A stretch of DNA of 64,000 bases from Chelativorans sp. ZYF759 (GTDB taxonomy: Bacteria; Pseudomonadota; Alphaproteobacteria; Rhizobiales; Rhizobiaceae): NCBI RefSeq assembly GCF_012911015.1, contig NZ_WVVV01000001.1:620001-684000 (forward strand), given 5' to 3'. The notes below the pieces were generated by a model. The model was not told the DNA's origin and did no database searches. It worked only from the letters and a program-made list of their open reading frames with translations. Position 1 is the stretch's first letter; each line of letters starts with the position of its first letter. Made by a program: the position numbers and the translations under genes. Below, piece by piece: positions 9,383 through 17,593 of the stretch.

Positions 9383-10675
9383 TCACGCGGCATGTCCCGA
9401 GGCACGCAGCGCGTCGGCCACATCGCTGGTGTCGGCCTCGGTCAAAGGCTGGCCAGCCGCCGTTTCGGCGATCCGGGCGAGCTGGCTCGCGAGAGCTGAC
9501 CGCTCTCCCGGTCCCGCTGCGGCGGCCTTCAGTTCGCCGATGGTCTCCACCATGCGGATGAGAATGGCGGGGTGACCCGCACCGGCCTGCCGGATGGGGT
9601 TGAAGGCGGCCTCCAGCATGCCCGACAGGGAGGCGCGGTCGGCCAGGACGCGGGCCTTGCCGTCCTGGTCGCGGTAGATGCGGCGCTGCTGCGGCCGGGT
9701 CATCACGATCTCGAAACAGGCACCGAGGCGGTCGATGACGGCAATGGCGGTGAAAGGATCATTGGTGCCGGGCGACAGCGCCCGGGTGGCGATCTCGACC
9801 AGTTGCCGGATGCCGTGTTCGGGGTCCTGCGCAGCGGTACGCTGCCGGCCGATGGTGAAAGCCCCGCGCATGGTTTCGAGAAGCGCTTCATCGGGGCGCT
9901 GCCGGGCATGGATCACCAGATGGTCTCCGCTGCCCAGAAGATGATGCCCCGCCCGCACCCTGACCTCGATAACGGCGTCCTGCTCGCAGGCGATGTGCAG
10001 GAGACGGTCGTAGTCGACGACCTGGAGGTAACCGGCCTTCCCCAGCGAGGTCGACCAACCAGACCCGACCGGCGCCGTTTCCTGCAAGGGCGGCTCGATG
10101 TCGTTGCCCGGCGGCATGATGCGGTGGATCGTGCCCTGCAATTCGCTCGCGACCACTTCCACCACGTTATCGGCGATGATCGAGCGGGCGATCTTGTGGA
10201 TGTAGAAAAGCAGCGCCATGAGGCACAAGACAGTCAGAATCGTCCCGGTGGTGACCGCGAAATGCGGGACGCCATCAGGCCCCAGCGTATCGCCGATGCT
10301 GCGCAGGACCAGGATCAAGTACAAGATGGTGCCGACAAACAGGCCGAGGACGGACTGGATCTGCTTGTCGGCCATGAAGATGGCGATCAGGCGCGGCCCC
10401 AGCTGGTTGGCGGCAAGCGTCAGGATGACGAAGGTGACCGAGACCACCAGCGACGTCATGGTCATCAATCCCGACAGAAGTGCAGACAGAAGATTGCGGG
10501 CCGTATCAGCCTCGCCGCCATAGAGCCACCAGCCGATCTCGCCCTCCGGCGAGACAAATTCGCCGCCGAAGCTCAGCAGCAGGAAGGCAAGGGCCCCGGC
10601 GCTCAGGAAGAAGAAAGCAGGAACAAGCCAAAGCTGGCCGCTGACCATTGCCAGGAAATTGCTCAGGCGGTCCAT
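9383..10675 (-). CDS. DUF2254 membrane protein
   Basis: A 430-residue protein with four membrane helices in the N-terminal half (about residues 15-37, 60-90, 105-125 and 137-157) and a soluble C-terminal half. The pattern SLVVSVTFVILTLAANQLGPR and the later TRALSPGTNDPFTA are hallmarks of DUF2254, a bacterial membrane family without a proven function. The ATG at 10675 with GGGGAAAA upstream gives MDRLSNF; a frame reaching 10786 would add 37 arginine-rich residues and is rejected. It lies downstream of pseudoazurin but is separated from it by a likely terminator. Confidence 0.8.
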   Translation of the reverse strand: MDRLSNFLAMVSGQLWLVPAFFFLSAGALAFLLLSFGGEFVSPEGEIGWWLYGGEADTARNLLSALLSGLMTMTSLVVSVTFVILTLAANQLGPRLIAIFMADKQIQSVLGLFVGTILYLILVLRSIGDTLGPDGVPHFAVTTGTILTVLCLMALLFYIHKIARSIIADNVVEVVASELQGTIHRIMPPGNDIEPPLQETAPVGSGWSTSLGKAGYLQVVDYDRLLHIACEQDAVIEVRVRAGHHLLGSGDHLVIHARQRPDEALLETMRGAFTIGRQRTAAQDPEHGIRQLVEIATRALSPGTNDPFTAIAVIDRLGACFEIVMTRPQQRRIYRDQDGKARVLADRASLSGMLEAAFNPIRQAGAGHPAILIRMVETIGELKAAAAGPGERSALASQLARIAETAAGQPLTEADTSDVADALRASGHAA

Positions 10676-10756
10676 TTTTCCCCGTTCTCTCCTTATCCCG
10701 CGTCCAGAACGACGTGCAGAGCGAAAGGGTTGCACGGGGGTCGGCAGAAGGAAAGA

Positions 10757-10782
10757 AGAGGGCCGGGATGCCCCGGTCCTCT
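10757..10782 (-). terminator. Hairpin downstream of pseudoazurin
   Basis: Eleven-base arms (10757-10767 and 10772-10782) pair with one G/T position and a 4-base loop. It lies 26 bases after the pseudoazurin stop and before the DUF2254 start, and the minus-strand bases after it are pyrimidine-rich (TTCTTTCC). A rho-independent terminator is likely, although the T-run is interrupted. Confidence 0.45.
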
Positions 10783-10808
10783 CCATTCGCCTTCACTGTG
10801 CCGGTGGG

Positions 10809-11240
10809 CTAGTCGACCTGTGTAAGGAGGTCCTCGAAGATGTTGCGCGCCCGGCCAGGATGACGGACTTCTTTCGCCTCCTCGAGGTTCAGCGGCTCGC
10901 CGACCACGACGAGCATAACCATGCCCATGCCATAATGCGGCAGGCACTTTATGCCGTAGATGCCCTCCTCGGTGAGCGTGTAGACGATCTCCTGGTTGAT
11001 GGTGCCCTTGAAAGGCTCGGCTCCCTCGGGCAGCATGCCGGGAATGGTTTCGGCGTTGTGACCGGGATCGACCGCGACGAAGCGCAAGGTGTCGCCAGGC
11101 TCCGCGCGAAGGAACTCGGGCTCGAATACCATCGGCCGTTCGCCGCGATTGAGCATCTTGATCTCGTGCTCAACGGCATGAGCCGCACCAGAGAGGGCGA
11201 GGCCGGCAGCAAGGGCGATGAGGGCGAGTGATCTTTTCAT
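10809..11240 (-). CDS. Pseudoazurin (type 1 copper electron carrier)
   Basis: A 143-residue periplasmic cupredoxin. A signal peptide covers residues 1-22. The copper ligands line up with known pseudoazurins: H61 (in GHNAETIPG), C99 and H102 (in CLPHYGMGM) and M107, eight residues after the cysteine. In characterised denitrifiers this protein passes electrons to the copper nitrite reductase NirK or to nitrous oxide reductase; no such reductase is in this window. A TTG-N8-CAA site of the FNR/NnrR type lies about 80 bases before the start codon, which suggests induction at low oxygen or by nitric oxide. Confidence 0.92.
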   Translation of the reverse strand: MKRSLALIALAAGLALSGAAHAVEHEIKMLNRGERPMVFEPEFLRAEPGDTLRFVAVDPGHNAETIPGMLPEGAEPFKGTINQEIVYTLTEEGIYGIKCLPHYGMGMVMLVVVGEPLNLEEAKEVRHPGRARNIFEDLLTQVD

Positions 11241-11312
11241 GGGTTATTCCTTTTTTCTTGCACGGCCCGTGGCCGTTGAAAGAACCCATACGCTCTCGTT
11301 GGCGCGTGCTCT

Positions 11313-11326
11313 TTGAGGTTGCGCAA
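11313..11326. promoter_or_regulatory. Candidate Crp/Fnr-type box (TTG-N8-CAA) before pseudoazurin
   Basis: The sequence TTGAGGTTGCGCAA has the TTG and CAA half-sites separated by eight bases, the core of FNR, FixK and NnrR sites. Its centre is about 79 bases upstream of the pseudoazurin ATG; if it works as a class II activator site, transcription would begin near 11278. The inner bases are not symmetric, so the match is moderate. The function of the downstream gene makes the call more credible. Confidence 0.5.
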
Positions 11327-11469
11327 AGAGTGATGGTCATCACCGCGAGGGTGCCGCAGGGCCTGCCGCCCCGTCGGCGGGCTTGTGTCACAGTCCGCGC
11401 GATCATATTTCATTGCCGCAATTCCTCCGTCCCGCTAAACAGAGCCAAACGAGCGAGCGAATTGGGAAA

Positions 11470-12078
11470 ATGAACAAGCACCGTAGCGACAGACGAGGAT
11501 CCCGTAAGGACGAATGGGGCGACGATTCCCCCGGCGACTTCCAGGAGCCGAGCTTCTTCAGCCGCAGGCCCGACCCGATAAGGTCGGATGCCGGGCAATC
11601 CGAGCCAGTCGAGGCCGATGTCCTCTGGTTCAATGCGTCAAAGGGATTCGGCTTCGTCCAGCCTGCCCAAGGCGACAAGGCGTTCCTTCATATCCGCCAG
11701 GTGGAGGCTGCCGGCCTCGCCACGGTGGCTGAAGGGGCCCGTCTGAGGGTTGTCATCGAGCCTGGGCCCAAAGGGCTCAGCGTCACGCGAATCGCCGACG
11801 TGCTGTCAGAGCCGGCGGCGTCGGCACGACCGCAGGCTCACCACAGCTCGCAGGCACCTACCGGCGAGGAAGCGGAGGCCGAAGGCACCGTGAAGTGGTA
11901 CAATGCCGAAAAAGGCTTCGGATTCATCGGTCGCGCAGATGGCGGCAAGGATGTATTCGTCCATGTTTCGGCATTGAACGCGTCCGGCATCTCGTCCCTC
12001 GATGAGGGGCAGGCGGTCATCGTGCGCTATGCCGAGGGCAAGAAAGGCCTGGAGGCACGCACGATACGGCTGGCATAG
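11470..12078 (+). CDS. Protein with two cold-shock domains
   Basis: A 202-residue protein with two cold-shock (OB-fold, nucleic-acid-binding) domains: residues about 48-110 and 137-202. The RNP1 motifs are KGFGFV (58-63) and KGFGFI (148-153); RNP2 is degenerate in the first domain (FLHI) and normal in the second (VFVHV). A charged, disordered N-terminal 45 residues precedes them. Double-CSD proteins are common in Hyphomicrobiales and are thought to act as RNA chaperones in cold or stationary phase. The ATG at 11470 is chosen because the upstream in-frame extension lacks family similarity; its ribosome binding site is weak. Confidence 0.9.
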   Translation: MNKHRSDRRGSRKDEWGDDSPGDFQEPSFFSRRPDPIRSDAGQSEPVEADVLWFNASKGFGFVQPAQGDKAFLHIRQVEAAGLATVAEGARLRVVIEPGPKGLSVTRIADVLSEPAASARPQAHHSSQAPTGEEAEAEGTVKWYNAEKGFGFIGRADGGKDVFVHVSALNASGISSLDEGQAVIVRYAEGKKGLEARTIRLA

Positions 12079-12391
12079 AGCCTGCCGCTCAGGCGGAGCC
12101 TTCCAGCACGGCGTCTCCCTCTCCCCGGCGTGGTCTTACCGCTTCTCTTGAAGCGTTTGCCTGGCCGGGGCGAGTTTGCTTGCCTTGCCCCACCGCTGTC
12201 GCCGCCACAACGCGCAAATCTTGCTGTTCGTCGCAACGCTCGCCGGCCGGGGAAGAGGGGCGGGCGATGACGGCCCGCCGGGCAGCGGATCCGGACAATT
12301 TCGCCGTCTAGACGACATAAGCCGGCCAACGATTCTCCGTGCGAGGACAATCGGTGCCGGGCAGACTCAACATGTGACGGAAAAGAAAGAT
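12079..12391. other. Gap without a recognised gene
   Basis: About 310 bases between the cold-shock gene and tRNA-Glu. Open frames here have no family-like sequence or ribosome binding site. A short GC-rich inverted repeat just after 12079 could help end cold-shock transcription, but it has no T-run. I see nothing else that I can support. Confidence 0.5.
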
Positions 12392-12466
12392 TGGCACTCC
12401 CAAGGGGAATCGAACCCCTGTTTCCGCCGTGAGAGGGCGGCGTCCTGACCGCTAGACGATGGGAGC
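12392..12466 (-). tRNA. tRNA-Glu (anticodon CTC)
   Basis: A complete 75-base cloverleaf on the minus strand with CCA encoded. The acceptor stem pairs GCTCCCA with TGGGAGT-side bases (one G/T pair), the anticodon stem is CCGCC/GGCGG around loop CTCTCAC, giving anticodon CTC for GAG codons, and the T arm is AGGGG-TTCGATT-CCCCT. It stands alone, with no neighbouring tRNA. Confidence 0.97.
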
Positions 12467-12822
12467 GCAAGCGATGCGGCCGATATAGAAAGAATTTGGC
12501 GGCATTGCAACAGGGGGAACGCGCGATTCGACCGAGAACGACAAGCGGCGCCGCTTTCACGGCGCGGAAATAATCTGTCTGAATTGGTGATGGCCTCGCC
12601 ACTTTTTAGCCGTCTTTTGCCCGCCCTACGGCCGCAATGTGCCCCCACCTTGCACGTGTTGCCTGAGACGGTTCGGTCCGGCGCGGCTCCGTAATCCCCA
12701 AGCCCCCCGCCCACGGGGTCGGTGTTCGGATCGAACCAACTCCGGGTATCCCGGGCTCTACAGCAACATCTCCATTTTGGCCGGTTCTGGTTTCTCCAGC
12801 GCCGGCCATTTGCGTTCTAAAG
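12467..12822. other. Gap without a recognised gene
   Basis: About 355 bases upstream of tRNA-Glu (its promoter should lie here) and downstream of the DUF1223 gene. Short open frames have no family similarity. A GGTTCGATCC-like string on the minus strand near 12728-12737 mimics a T arm, but no cloverleaf can be built around it. Confidence 0.5.
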
Positions 12823-13596
12823 CTACCGGTAGCCACCGTCTTCGGGTTTGCGCAAGATGGCCGCGCCGAGGATCTTGCCCGGCATGCCATCGCGTGTGGT
12901 CGCCTGGATCAGGACGGCGCACCCCTCGGCGCCATGCTTGACGAACTCACTCATCGGCATTTCGAACCGCGCCGCACGACCGTGCCATACGCCGGCGCTG
13001 TGGAAGCGCGAGACGGAATTCCAGAAGGTGAACGAGCGCCCCTTGTTGCGTCCCCGCGTGATCTCGACCTCGGTGGCGGGATTGAAATAGACGAGCATCA
13101 CATGGGCCTCGCCCCCCGGGACCTCACCCGCACCGGTCTCGATGACCACGGTGTCGCCCTCGTAGCTCAGCTCGACCTCGACCGACAGCGCGTTGGTTTC
13201 CGAATCGATCGCCCCGGCGATGGCGACGCGGTCCGAGCCGTTGACGTGCAACGCTCCGTTCACGACGGCCTGGGGCGTATAGACCGACCGGCTGCCGAAA
13301 GCCTGGCTGTATTCGTATTGACGGGCCGTGTTGTCGGCGGTCGCCAGCGTGTCCTGCCAGCCGAGATAATCCCAATAGTCAACGTGATAGGCGAGCGCGA
13401 CGACATCGCCCGAATGCGCCAGTTCCGCAAGCAGGGCGTCGGCCGGCGGGCAGGAGGTGCAGCCCTGGCTCGTGAACAGTTCAACGACGGCGAGTGGGCG
13501 CGACGCAGCGGCCTTCTCTGCGGCCAGACCGGTGGCAGGCGCGAGCAAGAGCAATGCGGCCGCGAAGAGCCTTGTCATCAGGCGTCGTTTCGTCAT
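12823..13596 (-). CDS. DUF1223 exported thioredoxin-like protein
   Basis: A 257-residue protein with an N-terminal signal peptide (about residues 1-26) and a thioredoxin-like fold. The redox pair is C46-T-S-C49 in the typical DUF1223 context VVELFTSQGCTSCPPAD. The family is periplasmic and of unknown substrate; a disulfide reductase or isomerase role is inference. The ATG at 13596 is preferred because the signal peptide follows directly; an in-frame ATG at 13677 would put 27 polar residues first. It is divergent from the ceramidase-family gene. Confidence 0.85.
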   Translation of the reverse strand: MTKRRLMTRLFAAALLLLAPATGLAAEKAAASRPLAVVELFTSQGCTSCPPADALLAELAHSGDVVALAYHVDYWDYLGWQDTLATADNTARQYEYSQAFGSRSVYTPQAVVNGALHVNGSDRVAIAGAIDSETNALSVEVELSYEGDTVVIETGAGEVPGGEAHVMLVYFNPATEVEITRGRNKGRSFTFWNSVSRFHSAGVWHGRAARFEMPMSEFVKHGAEGCAVLIQATTRDGMPGKILGAAILRKPEDGGYR

Positions 13597-13740
13597 GGAT
13601 CCAACGTTTCCGACCGTCTCAGCGCGCGTCCCACGCGGCTGGACAGGATGCTCATAATTTAGGCTGGCGGAGGGCACAACAGGAAGTCACGTTGCGGTGA
13701 CAGTGCCAACCCGTTCCACAGCGCTGCGAGAGGCGGTCCA

Positions 13741-14394
13741 ATGCTCGAACTTGTCGATCAATATTGCGAACGCACCGGCCCGGAACTCTGGTCGGAGCCG
13801 ATCAACGCGGCGACCAATCTGGCCTTTCTGCTGGCCGGCTTCTGGGGATTGCGTGAGGCGCGGCGTCATGGCGCCGACTGGCCGGTGGTCACGCTGTGCT
13901 GGTGGGTGGTCGCGATCGGCGTGGGCTCCATGCTCTTCCACACCTTCGCCAATCGGGTCACCATGCTGGCCGACGTCATCCCAATCGCGGTCTTCACGCT
14001 GGCCTATACCGGTTTCGCCATTCGCCGCTTCCTGGGGTACGCGCGCGGGAAGGCGGCCTTCATCTTCGTCATCTTCTACCTGGCGGCGGGCGGGCTGACG
14101 GCGCTCGTCCCGGGATGGCTGCACGCGCTCAGCAACGGCTCGACAGGCTATCTACCGGCCTTCCTTGCGCTGTTTGTCTTCGGCGGCTGGATCGCGGCGC
14201 GCGGGCACGAGGCGGGTCCCTGGCTGCTGGCGGCCGCCGCGACCTTCCTGGTCTCGGTAACCTTCCGCGCCGTCGATCAGGAACTGTGCGCGCTGCTGCC
14301 GTTCGGCACGCATTTCATGTGGCATCTCCTGAACGCAGCGATGCTCGCGCTGCTCCTTGGAGCGGCCGCCAGGCACGGGCGCGAGGTCAGCTAG
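13741..14394 (+). CDS. Ceramidase-family (CREST superfamily) membrane protein
   Basis: A 217-residue membrane protein with about seven helices. It carries the CREST hydrolase pattern: a serine and histidine in GSMLFHTFANRVTMLADVIP, an aspartate in the same helix, and the late histidines in GTHFMWHLLNA. Alkaline ceramidases and related intramembrane metal-dependent amide hydrolases share this arrangement, with Zn held by an aspartate and three histidines. The actual substrate in bacteria (ceramide, N-acylated lipid or other) is not known. Its neighbours do not indicate a lipid pathway. Full length, no disruptions. Confidence 0.8.
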   Translation: MLELVDQYCERTGPELWSEPINAATNLAFLLAGFWGLREARRHGADWPVVTLCWWVVAIGVGSMLFHTFANRVTMLADVIPIAVFTLAYTGFAIRRFLGYARGKAAFIFVIFYLAAGGLTALVPGWLHALSNGSTGYLPAFLALFVFGGWIAARGHEAGPWLLAAAATFLVSVTFRAVDQELCALLPFGTHFMWHLLNAAMLALLLGAAARHGREVS

Positions 14395-14425
14395 CGCCGG
14401 GGCCTGACGGCCGTTACCAGCCCCG

Positions 14426-17400
14426 TCATTCGGCGGGGCTGGGATGCGGGCCCGCGGGCAGTTCGCCCGCAGATTCCTCGGCCGCTCTGCGGCGGCGGAA
14501 CATCCGCGACAGGAGGCTGCGACGTTCCTCGTTGGGATCGCGGTTCTTGCGCGTGAACACCATCAGTGCCGCGGGCGTGACCACCAGGGTCAGCAACGTC
14601 GCGAAGGCCAGACCCCAGACGATCGCGCTCGACATCGACATCCACCACTGCGTGGACGGCGCGTCGATCGTGACCTCGTGGTGGAACAGTTCAAGGCCGA
14701 GGCCGAGGGCGATGGGCAGCACGCCGAGAATGGCTGATACCGCAGTCAGCACCACAGGGCGCGCACGTTCGCGGCAGGTCTGAAGCACCGCATCGCGCTT
14801 GTCCCAGCCCTCGCTGCGCAGGCGGTCGTAGGTGTCGATCAGCACGATGTTGTTGTTCACGACCACGCCGGCTAGCGCGATGATGCCGAGGCCGGACATC
14901 ACGATGCCAAAGGGCTGTCCCGTGATCAGCAGGCCAAGGAACACGCCGATGGTCGACATGACCACGGTCATGAGGATGAGGAACACGCTGGTGAACTTGT
15001 TGAACTGGGCCAGAAGCACCACGAAGATGAGGAAGATCGCCGTTCCGAATGCGCCGCCCAGGAACGCGCTTGCCTCGTCGCTCTCCTCGCTCGAGCCGGC
15101 GAGACGGAAACGCGTGCCGCCAAGTTCCAGCTCTTCCACCGCATGGGCGACCTGTGCCTGGACCGCGGCGACCTGCTGGCCGCTCGCGACGTTGGCCGAC
15201 ACCACGATGGTGCGTTCTCCGTCGATGCGGTTGAGGGTTCCGACGCGCCGCTCCGGCTCCCGGCTGACGAAGTTGGAGATCGGCACGGCGCCCTGGCTCG
15301 TCTCGACGCGAAGTTCGTCGAGGGTCGCCAGCGTGCGGCGGTCCTCTGGCAAGCGCAGGCGGATGTCGACGGGATCATCGACGCCGGCAGGACGATAGTC
15401 CGAGAGCTTGAGCCCGTTGGTGACGAGTTGCACCACCGTGCCGACCATGCCGGGGCTGATGCCGTATTGCGAGGCCTTGGCGCGATCCACCCTTATCGCC
15501 CAGTCGACGCCTGGTGGCGGAAGGCCATCGGCTATGTCGATCACTCCGGGAACTTCGGCGATGCGCGCGGCCACCAGCCTGGCATGGTCCTCGAGATTGG
15601 TGGGATCCACCGCCGACAGCCGGATCTGGATGGCCTGGCCGGTGGGCGGGCCAGCTTCGGGCACGCGCACCTCGACTTCCACACCGGGAATGTCGCCCAT
15701 CACGCCGCGCAGATCATCGAGAATCTCGCTGGCGCCCTTGCGTTCGCGCCAGTCGACGAATTCGTATTGGATTATTCCGACAACGTCCTCGGCAATGTCC
15801 TGGCCGCCACCGCGGGTCTGCCCCACGCGCGTGTAAACGGACGAGATGCCCGGCCAGCCCAGCAATCGTTCCTCGGCCTGGCGCGTCGCGCGGTCCATTT
15901 CCTGAAGCGAGAGATTGCCGCGGGCCGACACATACATCAGCCCGTAATCCGGCTCGACGTTGGGGAAGAACTCTACGCCCGAACCATATTGGGAATAGCT
16001 GTACTGGACGCCGACCAGGAGGCCGAGCGCCAGCAAGAGAACGGTCTTGGGGTAGGTCACGGCCTGCTTGGCGATGCCCATGTAGAGGCCGTCCGGCTTG
16101 GCCTCGTCCTCGACATGGGCCTTGGCGAACATCGCGCCGATGGTGGGCGCAAACAAGAGAGCGTAGATCAGCGAGGCGGAAAGCGTGACGATCAGCGTAA
16201 TCGGCAGGTATTTCATGAATTCGCCGACGATGCCGGGCCAGAACAGCAGCGGCGAGAAGGCGGCGATACGCGTGGCCGTGGCGGCCAGCACAGGACCTGC
16301 CATGCGCTGGGCGGCCAGTTCGAACGCAGCGCGCCGATGCATGCCTTCGTTCATCCGACGCTCGGCATATTCGGTCACGATGATGGCGTCGTCGACAAGC
16401 ATGCCCACCGAGAGGATCAGGCTGAACAGCACCACCATATTGACGGTGTAACCGGCCACCGACAGGGCGAGGATGCCCATCAGGAAGGAGGCGGGAATTG
16501 CCAGGCCGATGATGATGGAGGACCGGCCGGACAGCGCGTAGAGGATGACGATGAAGACCAGGATGACGGCGATCAGCACGTGGTTCTGGAGATCGCTCAG
16601 AAGGGTCCGGACCATTACCGACTTGTCCTGGCTGAACGACACCACAGTGCCTTCCGGCAGGCGGCTCTGGAAATCGGTTGCCACGGCCGTCACCGCATCG
16701 ACGGTTTCGACAAGATTGGCGCCCGTCCGCTTCTTGACCTCGATGGCGATGGCAGGCTGGCCGTTGAGGCGGGTTACCGTTTCCGCATCCTTGAAACTCT
16801 GGCGGATGGTGGCGAGGTCGCGGGCGCGCACCACGGCGTCGGGGGCCGCGACGATGGGCAGATTGGCAACGTCCTCGACCGTCTCGATCAGCGAGGGCAC
16901 ACGGACCGGGAACCGCCCCTCCGAGCCCTCCATGGCACCTGCTGCAACAAGCGCATTGCCTGCATTGACGCCCTGGATCATCTGGTCGAGCTGCAAACCG
17001 TAGGAGGACAGCTTCACGGGGTCCATGATGACCTCGACGAGGTCGTCACGCGCACCCTGCAACGATCCCTCCAGAACGCCGGGCACCTCTTCGATGGCAT
17101 CGCGCAGGCGGCGTGCCGCCGCCGAGAGGACGCGTTCGGGAAGATCGCCCGACAAGGTCACGACAAGCACTGGAAACTCGGAGATGTTGACTTCGTGGAC
17201 CCCCGGCTCATCCGCCCCGCTGGGCAGGTGCCGCTTGGCGTCGTTAACCTTGGCGCGCACATCCTCGAGGGCGTTGGAGAAGTCGTAGCCGGCCTGGAAC
17301 TCGATCAGCACGAAACCGCCGCCCTGATAGGCGGAGGAGCGCATTTCCTTCACGCCAGCAAGGCCCTTCAGCGCCGTCTCGACGGGGCGCAACAGCATAC

Positions 17401-17587
17401 GCTCGGAGTCCTCCGGCGAGATGCCCTGATAGCCGAGGCTGACATAGATGATGGGGATCGCGACATCGGGTTCGGCTTCCTTGGGGATGGCCTGATAGGC
17501 GGCCGCCCCCGCGATCACCAGAAACACGAGTATCGAAAGCGTCAACCGGGCATTGTTGATCGCAAGGCTGATCGGATTCATGGGCAA
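14426..17587 (-). CDS. RND efflux transporter, inner-membrane subunit
   Basis: A 1053-residue AcrB-like proton-driven pump: 12 membrane helices and two large periplasmic porter loops. The proton-relay aspartates are in helix 4 (SVGMLVDDAIIVTEYAERR, near residue 400). The N-terminus LAINNARLTLSILVFLVIAGAAAY and the IPKEAEPDV segment place it in the family that pairs with HlyD-type adaptors of the next gene. It is the second gene of a two-gene operon, six bases after the adaptor. No outer-membrane channel gene lies alongside, so a TolC-like partner must come from elsewhere. Likely exports drugs, dyes or lipophilic compounds; substrate unknown. Confidence 0.92.
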   Translation of the reverse strand: MPMNPISLAINNARLTLSILVFLVIAGAAAYQAIPKEAEPDVAIPIIYVSLGYQGISPEDSERMLLRPVETALKGLAGVKEMRSSAYQGGGFVLIEFQAGYDFSNALEDVRAKVNDAKRHLPSGADEPGVHEVNISEFPVLVVTLSGDLPERVLSAAARRLRDAIEEVPGVLEGSLQGARDDLVEVIMDPVKLSSYGLQLDQMIQGVNAGNALVAAGAMEGSEGRFPVRVPSLIETVEDVANLPIVAAPDAVVRARDLATIRQSFKDAETVTRLNGQPAIAIEVKKRTGANLVETVDAVTAVATDFQSRLPEGTVVSFSQDKSVMVRTLLSDLQNHVLIAVILVFIVILYALSGRSSIIIGLAIPASFLMGILALSVAGYTVNMVVLFSLILSVGMLVDDAIIVTEYAERRMNEGMHRRAAFELAAQRMAGPVLAATATRIAAFSPLLFWPGIVGEFMKYLPITLIVTLSASLIYALLFAPTIGAMFAKAHVEDEAKPDGLYMGIAKQAVTYPKTVLLLALGLLVGVQYSYSQYGSGVEFFPNVEPDYGLMYVSARGNLSLQEMDRATRQAEERLLGWPGISSVYTRVGQTRGGGQDIAEDVVGIIQYEFVDWRERKGASEILDDLRGVMGDIPGVEVEVRVPEAGPPTGQAIQIRLSAVDPTNLEDHARLVAARIAEVPGVIDIADGLPPPGVDWAIRVDRAKASQYGISPGMVGTVVQLVTNGLKLSDYRPAGVDDPVDIRLRLPEDRRTLATLDELRVETSQGAVPISNFVSREPERRVGTLNRIDGERTIVVSANVASGQQVAAVQAQVAHAVEELELGGTRFRLAGSSEESDEASAFLGGAFGTAIFLIFVVLLAQFNKFTSVFLILMTVVMSTIGVFLGLLITGQPFGIVMSGLGIIALAGVVVNNNIVLIDTYDRLRSEGWDKRDAVLQTCRERARPVVLTAVSAILGVLPIALGLGLELFHHEVTIDAPSTQWWMSMSSAIVWGLAFATLLTLVVTPAALMVFTRKNRDPNEERRSLLSRMFRRRRAAEESAGELPAGPHPSPAE

Positions 17588-17593
17588 TATGCC

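Noticed and set aside
12721-12760. Possible second tRNA (GGTTCGATCC string on the minus strand)
   Set aside because: The T stem has a mismatch and no acceptor, D or anticodon arms can be folded around it.
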